Shown here one piece after another: positions 15,797-24,848 of a DNA stretch of 32,107 nt. The notes under the pieces are model-generated. The model had not been told where the DNA came from and did not search any database. It worked only from the letters and a program-made list of their open reading frames with translations. Source of the DNA: CAZVIK01 sp964627045. Lineage in GTDB: Bacteria > Acidobacteriota > Terriglobia > Bryobacterales > Bryobacteraceae. The position numbers were made by a program, and so were the translations under genes. How positions within the stretch are numbered: the first letter of the stretch is position 1; every line of letters begins with the position of its first letter. The DNA lies in the NCBI GenBank assembly GCA_964627045.1, contig CAZVIK010000021.1, positions 1 through 32,107 of the forward strand, given 5' to 3'.

Positions 15797-17413
15797 TCCG
15801 CCGGAGACCTTTTTGTCGTGGTGGATGAGTTCCAGGAGGCGGTCCAGAGAAACCTCGGGCAAACGCGTGGGGAGGCGGAACCGCTCCAGAAGTCGGTTCT
15901 GGCGGGCCTCCACCGAAGCATCGGCCAAGCCAAGCCGGACAGCAAGGGCGGCCTCCACGGCCATGCCGATGGCGACCGCGTCGCCATGGAGCAACCGGTA
16001 GCCCGTGGCCGTTTCCAGCGCGTGGCCGACGGTGTGCCCGTAATTCAGGAAGATCCTGTACTGGCCTACGTCGCGCTCGTCGGCGGCGACAACCTGAGCC
16101 TTCAAGGCCACGCAACGCGATACGACGCCGAGAAGGACGGACTTGTCGAGCGCGGTCAGTTGCTCCACGCTCTTTTCGAGTTGCTCGAACAGGGTGACGC
16201 CCATCACGTGATCCCGCAACAACGAGCTTTCCAGCATGCCGTACTTGACGACTTCGGCCCACGCCGAGCGCCGTTCCTCGGGGTCTTCGCTGCGCAACAG
16301 TGACACGTCCGACCAAACCAGGCGGGGGTGATAGAACGTGCCGATCAGGTTGCGGGCTCTGAGGTGATTGATGGCGGTCTTACCGCCGATCGATCCATCG
16401 ACGATACCTTCCAGCGATGTCGGAACCTTCACCAGCGGCACGCCGCGCATGTAGGTGGAGGCCGCAAAGCTGCCGGCATCGTCGATGGCGCCGCCGCCGA
16501 GGATGACGATTGCGTCGTCGCGCCGCAGGCGGCCGTCCAGCAGCCAGTCGTGGATGGCCCTCACCTCGTCCAGCGACTTGACGTCTTCGCCCGAGGCGGT
16601 CTCTCGTAGCTGCATCTCGAGTTTCGCCGAATCCAGGGAGGCCGACACGGTTTCGCCCAGCCGCTGCCAAGTGCGGTGGTCGGTCAGGATCGCCGCCTTC
16701 TTGGCGTGGGGCAGCACACGCGCCATGTGCTCTCCCAATCCCGGCAGGTGGCCCCAATCCACCACCGCGTAATAGGGCCAGGGACCTCCGCCAACGGCGA
16801 TGGGCGGCGGAGAGTCAGGCTTGAGCGAGTGCCGCAGCGGCGCCCCGGATACGTCGCCCGGCGGTTCGGCCGATTCCTCCAGAACAGAGGCCGCACGGAC
16901 GATCTCAGCGGCGATCTGGTCCGCGGTGAGACGGTCGGTGTGAACCGTCCAATCCGCCAGCGCATACGCCGATTGCCGGCTGTTCTTCAAAGTCCGGATC
17001 TGATCCAGAGGATACACGGCGTCCAACATCGGGCGGATCGCCGCAGGGTCCTGGTCCTTGAGTTGCCGCTGAATCCGGTGCAGCAGCGTCTGCGGGCGGC
17101 CCTCCAGACACACGGTCCAGCCGTTCCGGGCCATCAGTTCCCGGTTGCCGGGAGAGATGAAGGTGCCGCCGCCGGTGGCCAAAACGAACTTGCCGGAATC
17201 GGAGATCGCGCGCAGCGCCTCGGTTTCGCGGAGGCGGAAGCCGGGTTCCCCCTCCCGCTGAAAGATGACCGGAATGGTCATACCGCTGCGTTCTTCGATC
17301 TGCTGGTCGAGGTCGTAGGCCGGCCATCCCAGTTTCGCCGCGACCAACTTGGCGATTGTGGACTTGCCCGCGCCGCTGAACCCTACCAGGTAGATGCCTC
17401 GCGCCTGCTTCAC
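15794..17413 (-). CDS. Fused shikimate kinase - 3-dehydroquinate synthase (AroK-AroB), truncated by an in-frame stop
   Basis: The first about 170 residues are shikimate kinase: P-loop GFSGAGKST near 11-19, DLDQQIEERSG, and the GGGTF substrate loop. The rest is NAD-dependent dehydroquinate synthase: ILGGGAIDDAGSFAAS, VPTSLEGIVDGSIGGK, metal ligands in AEVVKYG, NYGHTVGHALE and LHGDA, then DKK near the end. Both are steps of the shikimate pathway to aromatic amino acids (steps 5 and 2), fused here in one chain. The frame stops after DKKVSGG, about 33 residues early, while the remainder is readable beyond the TAG. GTG 17413 has a GAGGAA ribosome site and starts at the kinase homology; ATG 17473 is an alternative without one. 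Whether the short product works is uncertain. Confidence 0.9.
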   Translation of the reverse strand: MKQARGIYLVGFSGAGKSTIAKLVAAKLGWPAYDLDQQIEERSGMTIPVIFQREGEPGFRLRETEALRAISDSGKFVLATGGGTFISPGNRELMARNGWTVCLEGRPQTLLHRIQRQLKDQDPAAIRPMLDAVYPLDQIRTLKNSRQSAYALADWTVHTDRLTADQIAAEIVRAASVLEESAEPPGDVSGAPLRHSLKPDSPPPIAVGGGPWPYYAVVDWGHLPGLGEHMARVLPHAKKAAILTDHRTWQRLGETVSASLDSAKLEMQLRETASGEDVKSLDEVRAIHDWLLDGRLRRDDAIVILGGGAIDDAGSFAASTYMRGVPLVKVPTSLEGIVDGSIGGKTAINHLRARNLIGTFYHPRLVWSDVSLLRSEDPEERRSAWAEVVKYGMLESSLLRDHVMGVTLFEQLEKSVEQLTALDKSVLLGVVSRCVALKAQVVAADERDVGQYRIFLNYGHTVGHALETATGYRLLHGDAVAIGMAVEAALAVRLGLADASVEARQNRLLERFRLPTRLPEVSLDRLLELIHHDKKVSGG

Positions 17414-17577
17414 CCTTGGTTTCCTCGCGTAACCCCGCTTACATTGCGGCCGATGGCCGCACCTGTTGGCCATTGTACAATGCAGCCGCCGCCGGCTTTG
17501 GTCGCGCGCGCATCAACTGCCTTTGATTCAAGCGATTACGGCCCCTGCCGCACGCCAGCCGGCCCGCCACGCCCGGT

Positions 17578-18720
17578 TCACCTGCCGAGGTGCTTGTCGA
17601 AGAAGGCTGCGGCCGTCTTGTACCCCTCTTGCGACTCTGGGAAGTCCGGGTTGGTCATGAAGCCGTGGTACAGGCCGTCGAATACCAGGAGCTGAGAGTC
17701 GATTCCGAGTTTCAACAGCTTGCGGTTACCGTACAGGGCACCGCTCATGGCGAAGTCCCGGGTGCCGGTAAAGAAGATCGTCGGCGGAAACTTGGCGAGC
17801 AACTTTTCGTCCAGCGTCGGATTCACGATGAACTGGTTCATGTCGACCCCGGTGTAATAGTTGCGGCCGTCCGGACCCGAGGGGGGAGCCGACGGCGCCG
17901 CGGCGGGAGTCGCCGCGCTCTGTGCTCGCGCCGCTGCCACATTCGTGACCGACAGCGCCCCAAAGAACTGCGAATCCCCGTTTCCACCCGCACCCAATCC
18001 ACCGCAATACGCGCCGAGGACTCCGGGCGTGGGCCGGCCCTCTTTGATGAGGATGGCCGTGGTCTGCGTAATCAACGATGCGCCGGCCGAACAGCCCACC
18101 ATACCGATGTTCTTCGCCGGGATCGTCCGGGTGAAGTGGTTCCAGACCTTGAGAAGGTCTTCGCTGGCCGCCGGGAACTGGTACTCAGGGCCTTGACGGT
18201 AGGTGATACTGACGACCTTGACTCCCAGCGTGGCTGCCACCGGAATGCTAATGAGCAGGCCGTTGCCACGCACGCCGGTTCTGAATCCGCCGCCCGGGCC
18301 ATTCAAGAACAGCCGATTCTTGTTACGTTCCGGAACGCCGCCCTTGGGAGTGATAACGGCGGCCGAGATGCCGTCAATCGCGGTCTCCTCGATATCCACC
18401 GGGAACACTTCCTTCATGTGATCCACGTTGGGCTTCAGGTTCTCGTTGTAAACCCGGCGCAGTTGGGCCATGTCGGGGATGTCGCTCGGGACCGGCACCG
18501 GAGCGCCCGGCCCCTCGGTCGGCCGGGTGCGCATGAGTACCTTCTTGCCGCCTTCGCTTAGGATTTGTGGAAGAGGTACGACCGCGTCGCGGACGGTGAC
18601 CGATCCATCGGGATTGACGGCGATCGACCTGGCGGAGCCGCCACGCTGCGACCAGGCAACGGTCGCGAGCAAGGCAATGACCGCCATCGAGCCAGATAAG
18701 TAAACGAAAACCCTTTTCAC
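17578..18720 (-). CDS. Secreted alpha/beta hydrolase, HSL (type IV esterase/lipase)-like
   Basis: This 380-residue protein has a signal peptide or anchor (residues 1-24). The catalytic set is Ser211 in GCSAGAS, Asp322 (TGTRDFAM) and His352 (LYHGFM). The HSL-family oxyanion motif HGGGF appears as GPGGGF at 141-146, with Pro in the His position. An Ala/Pro/Ser-rich insert near 265-285 looks disordered. It probably cleaves a carboxyl ester outside the cytoplasm. GTG 18720 is supported by AGGAGGGGG just upstream and is the only sensible start before the signal peptide. A strong promoter candidate lies about 70 bases upstream (18790-18818). The gene is divergent from the TAXI gene. Confidence 0.88.
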   Translation of the reverse strand: MKRVFVYLSGSMAVIALLATVAWSQRGGSARSIAVNPDGSVTVRDAVVPLPQILSEGGKKVLMRTRPTEGPGAPVPVPSDIPDMAQLRRVYNENLKPNVDHMKEVFPVDIEETAIDGISAAVITPKGGVPERNKNRLFLNGPGGGFRTGVRGNGLLISIPVAATLGVKVVSITYRQGPEYQFPAASEDLLKVWNHFTRTIPAKNIGMVGCSAGASLITQTTAILIKEGRPTPGVLGAYCGGLGAGGNGDSQFFGALSVTNVAAARAQSAATPAAAPSAPPSGPDGRNYYTGVDMNQFIVNPTLDEKLLAKFPPTIFFTGTRDFAMSGALYGNRKLLKLGIDSQLLVFDGLYHGFMTNPDFPESQEGYKTAAAFFDKHLGR

Positions 18721-18789
18721 TTTCCCCCTCCTATCCGGCGATCCCCCGACGTGACCTCGGGCGGACGCTTCCTTCGATTGGGTCCCTCA

Positions 18790-18818
18790 ATTCTAGCGGG
18801 CGCGGAGCGGCATGACAA
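18790..18818 (-). promoter_or_regulatory. Sigma70-type promoter of the HSL-like hydrolase
   Basis: Read on the - strand, TTGTCA (18818-18813) and TAGAAT (18795-18790) are separated by exactly 17 bases, each matching 5 of 6 consensus bases. Transcription would start near 18783 and give a leader of about 63 bases before GTG 18720. It is the best promoter match I found in the window. Confidence 0.65.
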
Positions 18819-18819
18819 A

Positions 18820-18893
18820 CCACGCCACAGCGCAGCGGGCTGGGATACGAAGGCGAGGCCATCGGTTTTGCGTGCGGTCTCGTTGTGGCGTGG
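18820..18893. repeat. 10-bp inverted repeat in a divergent promoter region
   Basis: CCACGCCACA (18820-18829) and its exact reverse complement TGTGGCGTGG (18884-18893) lie 54 bases apart. The left arm is one base upstream of the -35 box of the leftward hydrolase promoter. The right arm overlaps the only -35-like box (18883-18888) I see for the rightward TAXI gene. It may be a pair of operator half-sites, or chance. Confidence 0.4.
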
Positions 18894-18962
18894 CCTGCTA
18901 CCGGTGGTAGGATGATCGCTTCGGAGGCCGTTCGATGCCTCCGTCGAGGAGGAAGCCCGCAC

Positions 18963-20015
18963 ATGCGAAAACAGCGTGCTTTGGCCGCACGGATTGCCGC
19001 GTTGGCGCTCTTCATCTCGGTGGCCGCTTTGCCTGCCCCGGCTCAAGAGTACGGCTACGCCGCCAAGCGGCCGGTGATCGGCGGCGCCTGCCCGAGTTGC
19101 CCGTGGGGCGCGTTGGCCGACAAGGTGAAAGCCGCGATGCAGACCATCGGCTACGACGTGCAGGTCTGTTACAACTGCTCCGGAATCGACAGCGTCCGGA
19201 TCGTGGGAGAGCGCCGCAAGCCGCTTCCACTGGCGCCGCAGCAGGCGCGCACGATTCCGGCTCCGCCGAATGCGGAGGTCGATTTCGGCGTGGTGAATCT
19301 TGACTTCTTCGTGGACTCCTTCCGTGGGACAGGCCGCTACAAAGGGGACGGGCCGCGGACCAACCTGCGTCTGATCGCTACCATCGAAGATCCCAACTTT
19401 TATCTGGTTGCGACGCGCGCCGATGCCTGGATCACCGACCTGGGCCAGATCCGGGAGCGCCGCCTGCCCGTGAAGATCCTCACCGAAGACAGCCTGCGCG
19501 CCGACATGGTTTTGGACTACTACGGCATCAACCGTGAGGCGCTGGCCTCCTGGGGCGGATCGCGGGTCTCCACCGACGCCGGCAACCGCGACGGCTTCGA
19601 CGTGGTCATCTGTTTCGCCAATTCGCTCAACAACACTCCAGAATCCAACGTCTGGTATGAACTGAGCCAGAAGAGTAATCTGCGGTTTATCCAGCTTCCC
19701 GAGGACCTGCTGTCCAACATGGCCAAGGCCTCGGAGTGGGACATCGGCTATACGCCCGTGGGGCTGATGCGGGGGATGGACAGGGCCGTGCGTACGGTCT
19801 ATACCTCGGGAACGGTGATCTACGGCCGCGCTGACATGCCCGACCAGTTCGCCTACGACGTAGCCAGGGCGATGGACGAGCAAAAACGACTGCTGATCTT
19901 CAGCATCATCCCGTTCTCCTACAATTCCGACATCGTGTGGCAGGCGCGCGGTGTGCCACTGCATCCCGGGGCCGAGCGCTACTATCGCGAAAAGGGCTAC
20001 ATCAAGAAGAAGTAG
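18963..20015 (+). CDS. Orphan TAXI-type (TRAP) solute-binding protein with two CxxC motifs
   Basis: This 350-residue exported protein has a signal peptide (residues 1-28, cut near APAQ) and the periplasmic-binding fold of TRAP-TAXI receptors. Signs are RPVIGGACPSCPWGALADKV, NLRLIATIEDPNFYLVATR, LPVKILTEDS and the late IPFSYNSDIVW. TAXI proteins normally feed a fused DctQM permease, none of which is present. Cysteines at 43/46 (CPSC) and 69/72 (CYNC) are unusual and could form disulfides or bind metal or heme. ATG 18963 is chosen because GAGGAGGAA lies about 10 bases upstream and the signal peptide begins there. The next gene, another exported protein, starts 59 bases later on the same strand. 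Confidence 0.75.
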   Translation: MRKQRALAARIAALALFISVAALPAPAQEYGYAAKRPVIGGACPSCPWGALADKVKAAMQTIGYDVQVCYNCSGIDSVRIVGERRKPLPLAPQQARTIPAPPNAEVDFGVVNLDFFVDSFRGTGRYKGDGPRTNLRLIATIEDPNFYLVATRADAWITDLGQIRERRLPVKILTEDSLRADMVLDYYGINREALASWGGSRVSTDAGNRDGFDVVICFANSLNNTPESNVWYELSQKSNLRFIQLPEDLLSNMAKASEWDIGYTPVGLMRGMDRAVRTVYTSGTVIYGRADMPDQFAYDVARAMDEQKRLLIFSIIPFSYNSDIVWQARGVPLHPGAERYYREKGYIKKK

Positions 20016-20074
20016 ACGATGTTGCGGGCGCCGGCCCGCTAACCGCATCGAGGGAATCCGCCGAGGAGGATGTC

Positions 20075-21400
20075 ATGCACCTTGTTTCGCTGTTGTCCGT
20101 GGTCTTGGTCTCGGCCGGTGCGGGCCTAGCCGGTCAGGTGACACCGCCGGACCCTTCCGGAACGGTGGAGTTCGTTGCGCTTGAAAGAATCCCGAGCGCC
20201 TTGTACCGGCCGGGGGGCGGGGTCCCGCCGCACGTCGGCGTCGTTTACCAGAATGGCGGAGGGAGCGCCACCAGTACGCTCTGTGCGGAAATGGCCAAGC
20301 GCGGGTTTCTGGTCCTGTGCACGCCCGGGCCGGACAACGCCAGTCAGGTCCCTTGGGAAACCGGAGCGTTGAACATCAAGAATGCGGTGCTGTTTCTTCG
20401 CAAACAGCCCGGCATCGGTAAGGTGGTCCTGTACGGTCACAGCGGCGGGGGCGCGGAGGCCAGCTTCTACCAGGCGGTGGCCGAGAACGGCGTCGGATTC
20501 TGCCAGGACCCGAAAAAGCTCTCCCGATGCCCCGACAGCCTGGCGGGACTGCCTCCGGCCGATGCCGTGCTATTTCCCGACGCGCACCCGGGCCTGGGAG
20601 TGATGGACCTCCGCGACATCAACCCATCGGTTGTATTGGACGGAAGCCCTCGCCGTCTGCGGTTGATTCCGGAACTGGATCCTTTCAGCCCGGCCAATGG
20701 CTACAACCCGAAGGGCTCGCGGTACTCTCCCGAGTTCCAGGATCGTTACGCCAGAGCACAGGCGGCGCGCATGAATGATTTGATCGATCGGGCTGTGTCG
20801 GTGAGGGCGCGAGCGGCGAGCGGCAAGCTGGAAGATCCCTCCGAGCAGATCCTGATGATTCCGGCGATCGGCATGGCCCATCTCGACATTTTCGACCCGG
20901 CGGCCGTAGGCACGATGAGCACGGAAAAACCGCGCAAGCTGTTGAAAAACGATGGGACCGTCGTGACGCAGGCCATCAAGAGCGTGGCCGTGGGAGCTTC
21001 GGCGCCCCCGCCGGCAACGGCCGCCTCACTGACCACGCGAATGATGCCGACCGTTACCTACTTCCTTTCGAGGGGTTCCGTGCGAGCCACCGACGGCATC
21101 AACGCGATCGACTATTGCTCGAGCAACAGCGTAACCGTTTGCAACGTAGGGCACATCCATGTGCCGGTTCTGTTCATCGCCAGCGGCGCCGGGACGTTCA
21201 TCGCCGACGAAGAACGGATGTACGAACGCTCCCCCTCCCGGGACAAGGACTTCGTCGTCGTCGAGGGCGCCGATCACTCGGGCAACCCCTGCCGGCGGTG
21301 CGAGACCACGCCCGGGCAGTATTCGAATTCCAGTACGAACCTGTTCGCCTACATGGCGAAGTGGATCAACGACCGGTTCCCACGCGTGCCGGTGCAGTAA
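20075..21400 (+). CDS. Secreted alpha/beta hydrolase
   Basis: This 441-residue protein has a signal peptide (about residues 1-20). The nucleophile elbow is GHSGGG with Ser123. The mid part carries Cys residues that may form disulfides, and the C-terminal VEGADHSGNPC would provide the catalytic His. VVYQNGGGSA near 57-66 is a plausible oxyanion region. The substrate is unknown; the fold fits esterases and prolyl-peptidase-like hydrolases. ATG 20075 follows GAGGAGG closely; the longer frame upstream overlaps the TAXI gene and is discarded. It is cotranscribed with or follows the TAXI gene, so the two may handle the same extracellular compound; that is inference. Confidence 0.82.
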   Translation: MHLVSLLSVVLVSAGAGLAGQVTPPDPSGTVEFVALERIPSALYRPGGGVPPHVGVVYQNGGGSATSTLCAEMAKRGFLVLCTPGPDNASQVPWETGALNIKNAVLFLRKQPGIGKVVLYGHSGGGAEASFYQAVAENGVGFCQDPKKLSRCPDSLAGLPPADAVLFPDAHPGLGVMDLRDINPSVVLDGSPRRLRLIPELDPFSPANGYNPKGSRYSPEFQDRYARAQAARMNDLIDRAVSVRARAASGKLEDPSEQILMIPAIGMAHLDIFDPAAVGTMSTEKPRKLLKNDGTVVTQAIKSVAVGASAPPPATAASLTTRMMPTVTYFLSRGSVRATDGINAIDYCSSNSVTVCNVGHIHVPVLFIASGAGTFIADEERMYERSPSRDKDFVVVEGADHSGNPCRRCETTPGQYSNSSTNLFAYMAKWINDRFPRVPVQ

Positions 21401-21618
21401 TCTCACAGTACACGCCGGCAAGTGCCGTGCCGCGACGCTCCCGTTTTCGGACAAATTCGGGAACTATCGGTGGGGGGCAAGCGTAATTTCACTATGACGA
21501 GTCTAGGGGGCGAAGCCTGCGCCTTGGGGCGTGGTGACAGAGTGAAGTGGCCCCGAATCAACTCACCGGCCGCTACGGCTTCCGGCGACTCGAATCGGCG
21601 TTGCATAGGGAGATCACA

Positions 21619-22755
21619 ATGACACGGTTTCCGGCGCGGTTGGTTGCATCCATCGTCGTCTTGGGAAGTGCGCTGCTTGCCCAGGACATCACAGGCACCT
21701 GGCAGGGTGCGTTGCAGATTCCCGGCGGCAGGGAACTGCGCACAGTCGTGAAAGTGTCCAAGACCGATGCGGGCGGCCTGGGGGCCACGTTTTACAGCAT
21801 CGATCAATCGGGGCAGGGCGTTCCGGTGAACCCGATCACCGTGCAGGGCTCGGTTGTCCGGATGAGCATCCCCGCGATCGGCGGCTCATACGAAGGGAAG
21901 TTGGAGGCCGACGGGAATTCCATCACGGGGACCTTTAAGCAAGGTCCCGGTTCGCTGGCGTTGAACCTGAAGAAGGCCACTCCTCAGACGGCCTGGGAGA
22001 TCCCCGAGCCGCCGCCTCCGCCCAAACCGATGGCCGCCGACGTCACGCCGGAATTCGAGGTCGCCACCATCAAGCCCAGCACGCCGGACCGCCCCGGGAA
22101 GGCCATCACCGTCCAAGGCCGCCAAGTGATCACGTTCAACACGACGCTCGGCGACCTGGTGACTTTTGCCTATGGAATCCACCTGAAACAGGTGGTGGGA
22201 GCGCCGGCCTGGTTCGAGTCGGAGAAATACGACATCACCGCGCAGCCCCCCGGCGAAGGGCAGCCGAGCGACAAGCAATTGAGAACGATGCTCCAGCGGC
22301 TGCTGGCGGACCGGTTCTCCCTCGCGTTCCATCGCGAGAAGAGGGAGTTGTCCGTCTACGCGATCACACCCGGCAAGGGAAGCGCCAAGTTGACCAAGAG
22401 CGCGGGCAACGCGGCGGGCCTGCCGGGCCTGTTCTTCCGAGCCCTGGGAAACCTGACCGCGACGAATGCGAACATGAACGACTTTGCCCAGCTTTTACAG
22501 AGCGCCGTGCTGGACCGGCCCGTGATTGACCAGACCGGCCTGGACGGCCGTTGGGATTTCACTCTGCTCTGGACGCCGGATGAGTTCCAGTTCGCGGGAT
22601 TCGGGGGCGCTCCGCGTCCCGCCGCCAACGACCCCGCGGCGCCACCGGACCTGTTCACCGCCATGCAGGAGCAACTCGGGCTGAAACTGGAGACCACGCG
22701 GGCTCCGGCCGAAGTGATCGTCATCGACAAGGTAGCGAAGCCTTCGGAGAACTGA
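21619..22755 (+). CDS. TIGR03435-family 'soil-associated' exported protein
   Basis: This 378-residue protein has a signal peptide (to about ALLAQ). An N-terminal beta-rich domain (ITGTWQGALQIPGG, then SYEGKLEADGNSITGTFKQG) resembles small lipid- or ligand-binding barrels. After a Pro-rich linker (PEPPPPPKP) the TIGR03435 domain follows: FEVATIKPSTPDRPGK, LGDLVTFAYGIHLKQVVGAPAWFESEKYDI, LLADRFSLAFHREKRELSVYAI, and a closing VIDQTGLDGRWDFTLLW. The family is expanded in acidobacteria and its function is unknown. ATG 21619 has AGGGAG upstream. The 218 bases before it show no gene or clear promoter. It converges with the VWA gene; the stops are 18 bases apart. Confidence 0.88.
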   Translation: MTRFPARLVASIVVLGSALLAQDITGTWQGALQIPGGRELRTVVKVSKTDAGGLGATFYSIDQSGQGVPVNPITVQGSVVRMSIPAIGGSYEGKLEADGNSITGTFKQGPGSLALNLKKATPQTAWEIPEPPPPPKPMAADVTPEFEVATIKPSTPDRPGKAITVQGRQVITFNTTLGDLVTFAYGIHLKQVVGAPAWFESEKYDITAQPPGEGQPSDKQLRTMLQRLLADRFSLAFHREKRELSVYAITPGKGSAKLTKSAGNAAGLPGLFFRALGNLTATNANMNDFAQLLQSAVLDRPVIDQTGLDGRWDFTLLWTPDEFQFAGFGGAPRPAANDPAAPPDLFTAMQEQLGLKLETTRAPAEVIVIDKVAKPSEN

Positions 22756-22773
22756 TGGTCCGCCCTGCGTCGC

Positions 22774-24846
22774 TCAGGGCACCAGCATGACGGCGGTCTG
22801 CCAGAAGGCCGCCGCCTGCGCCTCGGGATCGAGCACGGTGACCTGGAGCCGGTACTCGCCCGCGGCCAACTTGTCGAGCGGGATGTCCAGCTTGACCGGC
22901 ATCGTGTTCAGGCGGTTAGGCACAACTTCGCTCACCACGGCGGGCGCCGTCTCAAAGGCCTTGACGTCTCCGCGATAGAACGTGACCATCGCCGCCAGCG
23001 GGTGCGGCGGCTCCACACCTTGTTGGTAGGCTTGCAGGTACACGTACATCGGCCGCGTGCGGCGAAACACGCGGGTGACGCTGGGGATCAGCTTCCGCCC
23101 CTCCTGCACCAGCGGATTCACCGCCGCCTGCGCCCGCGCCTTTTCCTGGTCCTTTGTCGCATTGAACAGCGCCTGGTCGAGCTCCACGCGCTGGCTGCTG
23201 AGGACCACGGAACTGATGGCGATCTTCGAATCGGCCGCCCCCGGCTTCGGGTTTAGATTCGGGATGTTGACGGTGGTTTCGTACGTTCCGATGCGCCCGG
23301 TCTCCAGGTCGCGCGCCAGAAACTTCACGCGGTAGTTGCCCGGCATCACGGTGAATCCAGTGTCGTAGGTGATCGGGCGCGTGGCTAACTCCGCTGCGGT
23401 TGCGTCGCTCAGCTTCATGTCGATCTTGTCGCGCACGTTGTTGACCGGACCGCCGCTACGGATCTCGCCCAAAAAGTCAATTTGTGTGCGCTCGGCGCCG
23501 CCCCGCTTTGCCAGGGCCAACTCCTCGCCCGGGATCTTAATGGCCACCGGCACGAAGTACTCGGCGCGGTTCAATTGGAAGTAGTTGACCTCCAGGGCCA
23601 TGGTCAGTTCGGTGATTGGATCGCCTAGCATGAAGGCGTCTTCCAGTTGCCGCTCCTTGTCGGCCGTGGTGAATCGCTTGAACTCCTTGCCGGCATAGTA
23701 GCTGGCGCGGTAGTCCAGTTCGGCGTCCAGGCCGTTGTTCAAACTAATCTTGACCCGCCGCAGCTTGCCGTCCAGTTCCGCGTTGGTGGTGTAGTAGCCG
23801 AGCACGTAGTAGCTGACGATGGCCCTTTGCGCCAACACTACACCCTCGCTGAGGTCGTTGGCGTCGAGTAACGCCTTGCCGCCCGTCTCGGCGGCGAGCG
23901 ACCAAAGGGTGTCCTGCGTGCGCTGGAGGTTGGTCATCGCGGCCATAGCGGTGGCGCCGGTATAGACGCCGGCGCCGCCGGGCGAAGATCGAGTCGCGTC
24001 GCCCATGGGAGCCTGCGCGACCAGCCCGCGCGCGTCTACGGTGAAGAGTGAAACCCCGGCGCGGGTGGCGGCGTTCACGGTGGCTCGCAGTTGCGCCGCG
24101 TTGTCGGTGCCGTTCAGCCGCAATCCGCTGGCGAAGTAGACCAGGGACTTCTTCTCGCTGAGTTGCCCGAGCATCTTGACGGCGGTCTGCAAGGCTGCAA
24201 GCTGGCGGTCCGTGCGGAAGATCGCGAACTCGCCTCCGCTCTGCCCGAACGCGCCGTCGGCCAGTACCTCCGGCACGCTTTCGTCCTCGCCGATGATCAT
24301 GGTCTGGAGCGTCGCCAGAAGCCGCTCGCGGTCATCGGTGAAATCCTGAAAAACGTTGACCTCGCCGCCCGCGTACATCAAGATGGCCACCAGGTCGGCG
24401 GGCGCCATCTGCTTGCGGACGAAGTCCTGGGCCGCGCGGATCGCGCGACCCTGGTCGGCCGGCGGCATGCCCGTCATGTCGAAGTACAGCGCCAGAAGAC
24501 GGCGGTCGGCGTAGCGGACTTGGCTCGCCCCGGAAGAAGCGATCTGCATGTGCGGCAGGCGAGGAATGGCGTCCACCCGCTCGGTGATTTCGGGTGCGGG
24601 CTGGATATCGTCGAGCTTTTGAAACTCCAGGAACGCGACACTCTGCGGCACGCCGCTTTCGGTCACCGCGAAGTCTTTGGCCGTCAGCCCTTCGACGGGA
24701 TTGCCCTTCTTGTCCCGCACCGTTACCTGCTGCACCACCAGGCGCGCTTCGGCGCGAAAGGTCGGCAGGTCTTCCGCTGCGGGCGGCGGCTGGGGGGCTG
24801 CGGCCAGGACGACTGTGATCACAAGGAGGCTCACGAGCCGGCGCAT
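22774..24846 (-). CDS. VWFA-related acidobacterial secreted protein
   Basis: This 690-residue protein has a signal peptide (residues 1-18). A short beta domain typical of the family (LVVQQVTVRDKKGNPVEGL, then DFAVTESG) precedes a von Willebrand A-like domain from about 115 to 390. The metal-site motif DxSxS is degenerate (Asp123-M-Thr125-G-Met127). The C-terminal half consists of beta-rich repeats, including a stretch YRVKFLARDLETGRIGTYET. It probably binds protein or polymer in the envelope. The ATG at 24846 lies two bases after the receptor-gene stop and has GTGAGG upstream, so both are one operon and possibly one complex. Confidence 0.87.
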   Translation of the reverse strand: MRRLVSLLVITVVLAAAPQPPPAAEDLPTFRAEARLVVQQVTVRDKKGNPVEGLTAKDFAVTESGVPQSVAFLEFQKLDDIQPAPEITERVDAIPRLPHMQIASSGASQVRYADRRLLALYFDMTGMPPADQGRAIRAAQDFVRKQMAPADLVAILMYAGGEVNVFQDFTDDRERLLATLQTMIIGEDESVPEVLADGAFGQSGGEFAIFRTDRQLAALQTAVKMLGQLSEKKSLVYFASGLRLNGTDNAAQLRATVNAATRAGVSLFTVDARGLVAQAPMGDATRSSPGGAGVYTGATAMAAMTNLQRTQDTLWSLAAETGGKALLDANDLSEGVVLAQRAIVSYYVLGYYTTNAELDGKLRRVKISLNNGLDAELDYRASYYAGKEFKRFTTADKERQLEDAFMLGDPITELTMALEVNYFQLNRAEYFVPVAIKIPGEELALAKRGGAERTQIDFLGEIRSGGPVNNVRDKIDMKLSDATAAELATRPITYDTGFTVMPGNYRVKFLARDLETGRIGTYETTVNIPNLNPKPGAADSKIAISSVVLSSQRVELDQALFNATKDQEKARAQAAVNPLVQEGRKLIPSVTRVFRRTRPMYVYLQAYQQGVEPPHPLAAMVTFYRGDVKAFETAPAVVSEVVPNRLNTMPVKLDIPLDKLAAGEYRLQVTVLDPEAQAAAFWQTAVMLVP

Positions 24847-24848
24847 AG

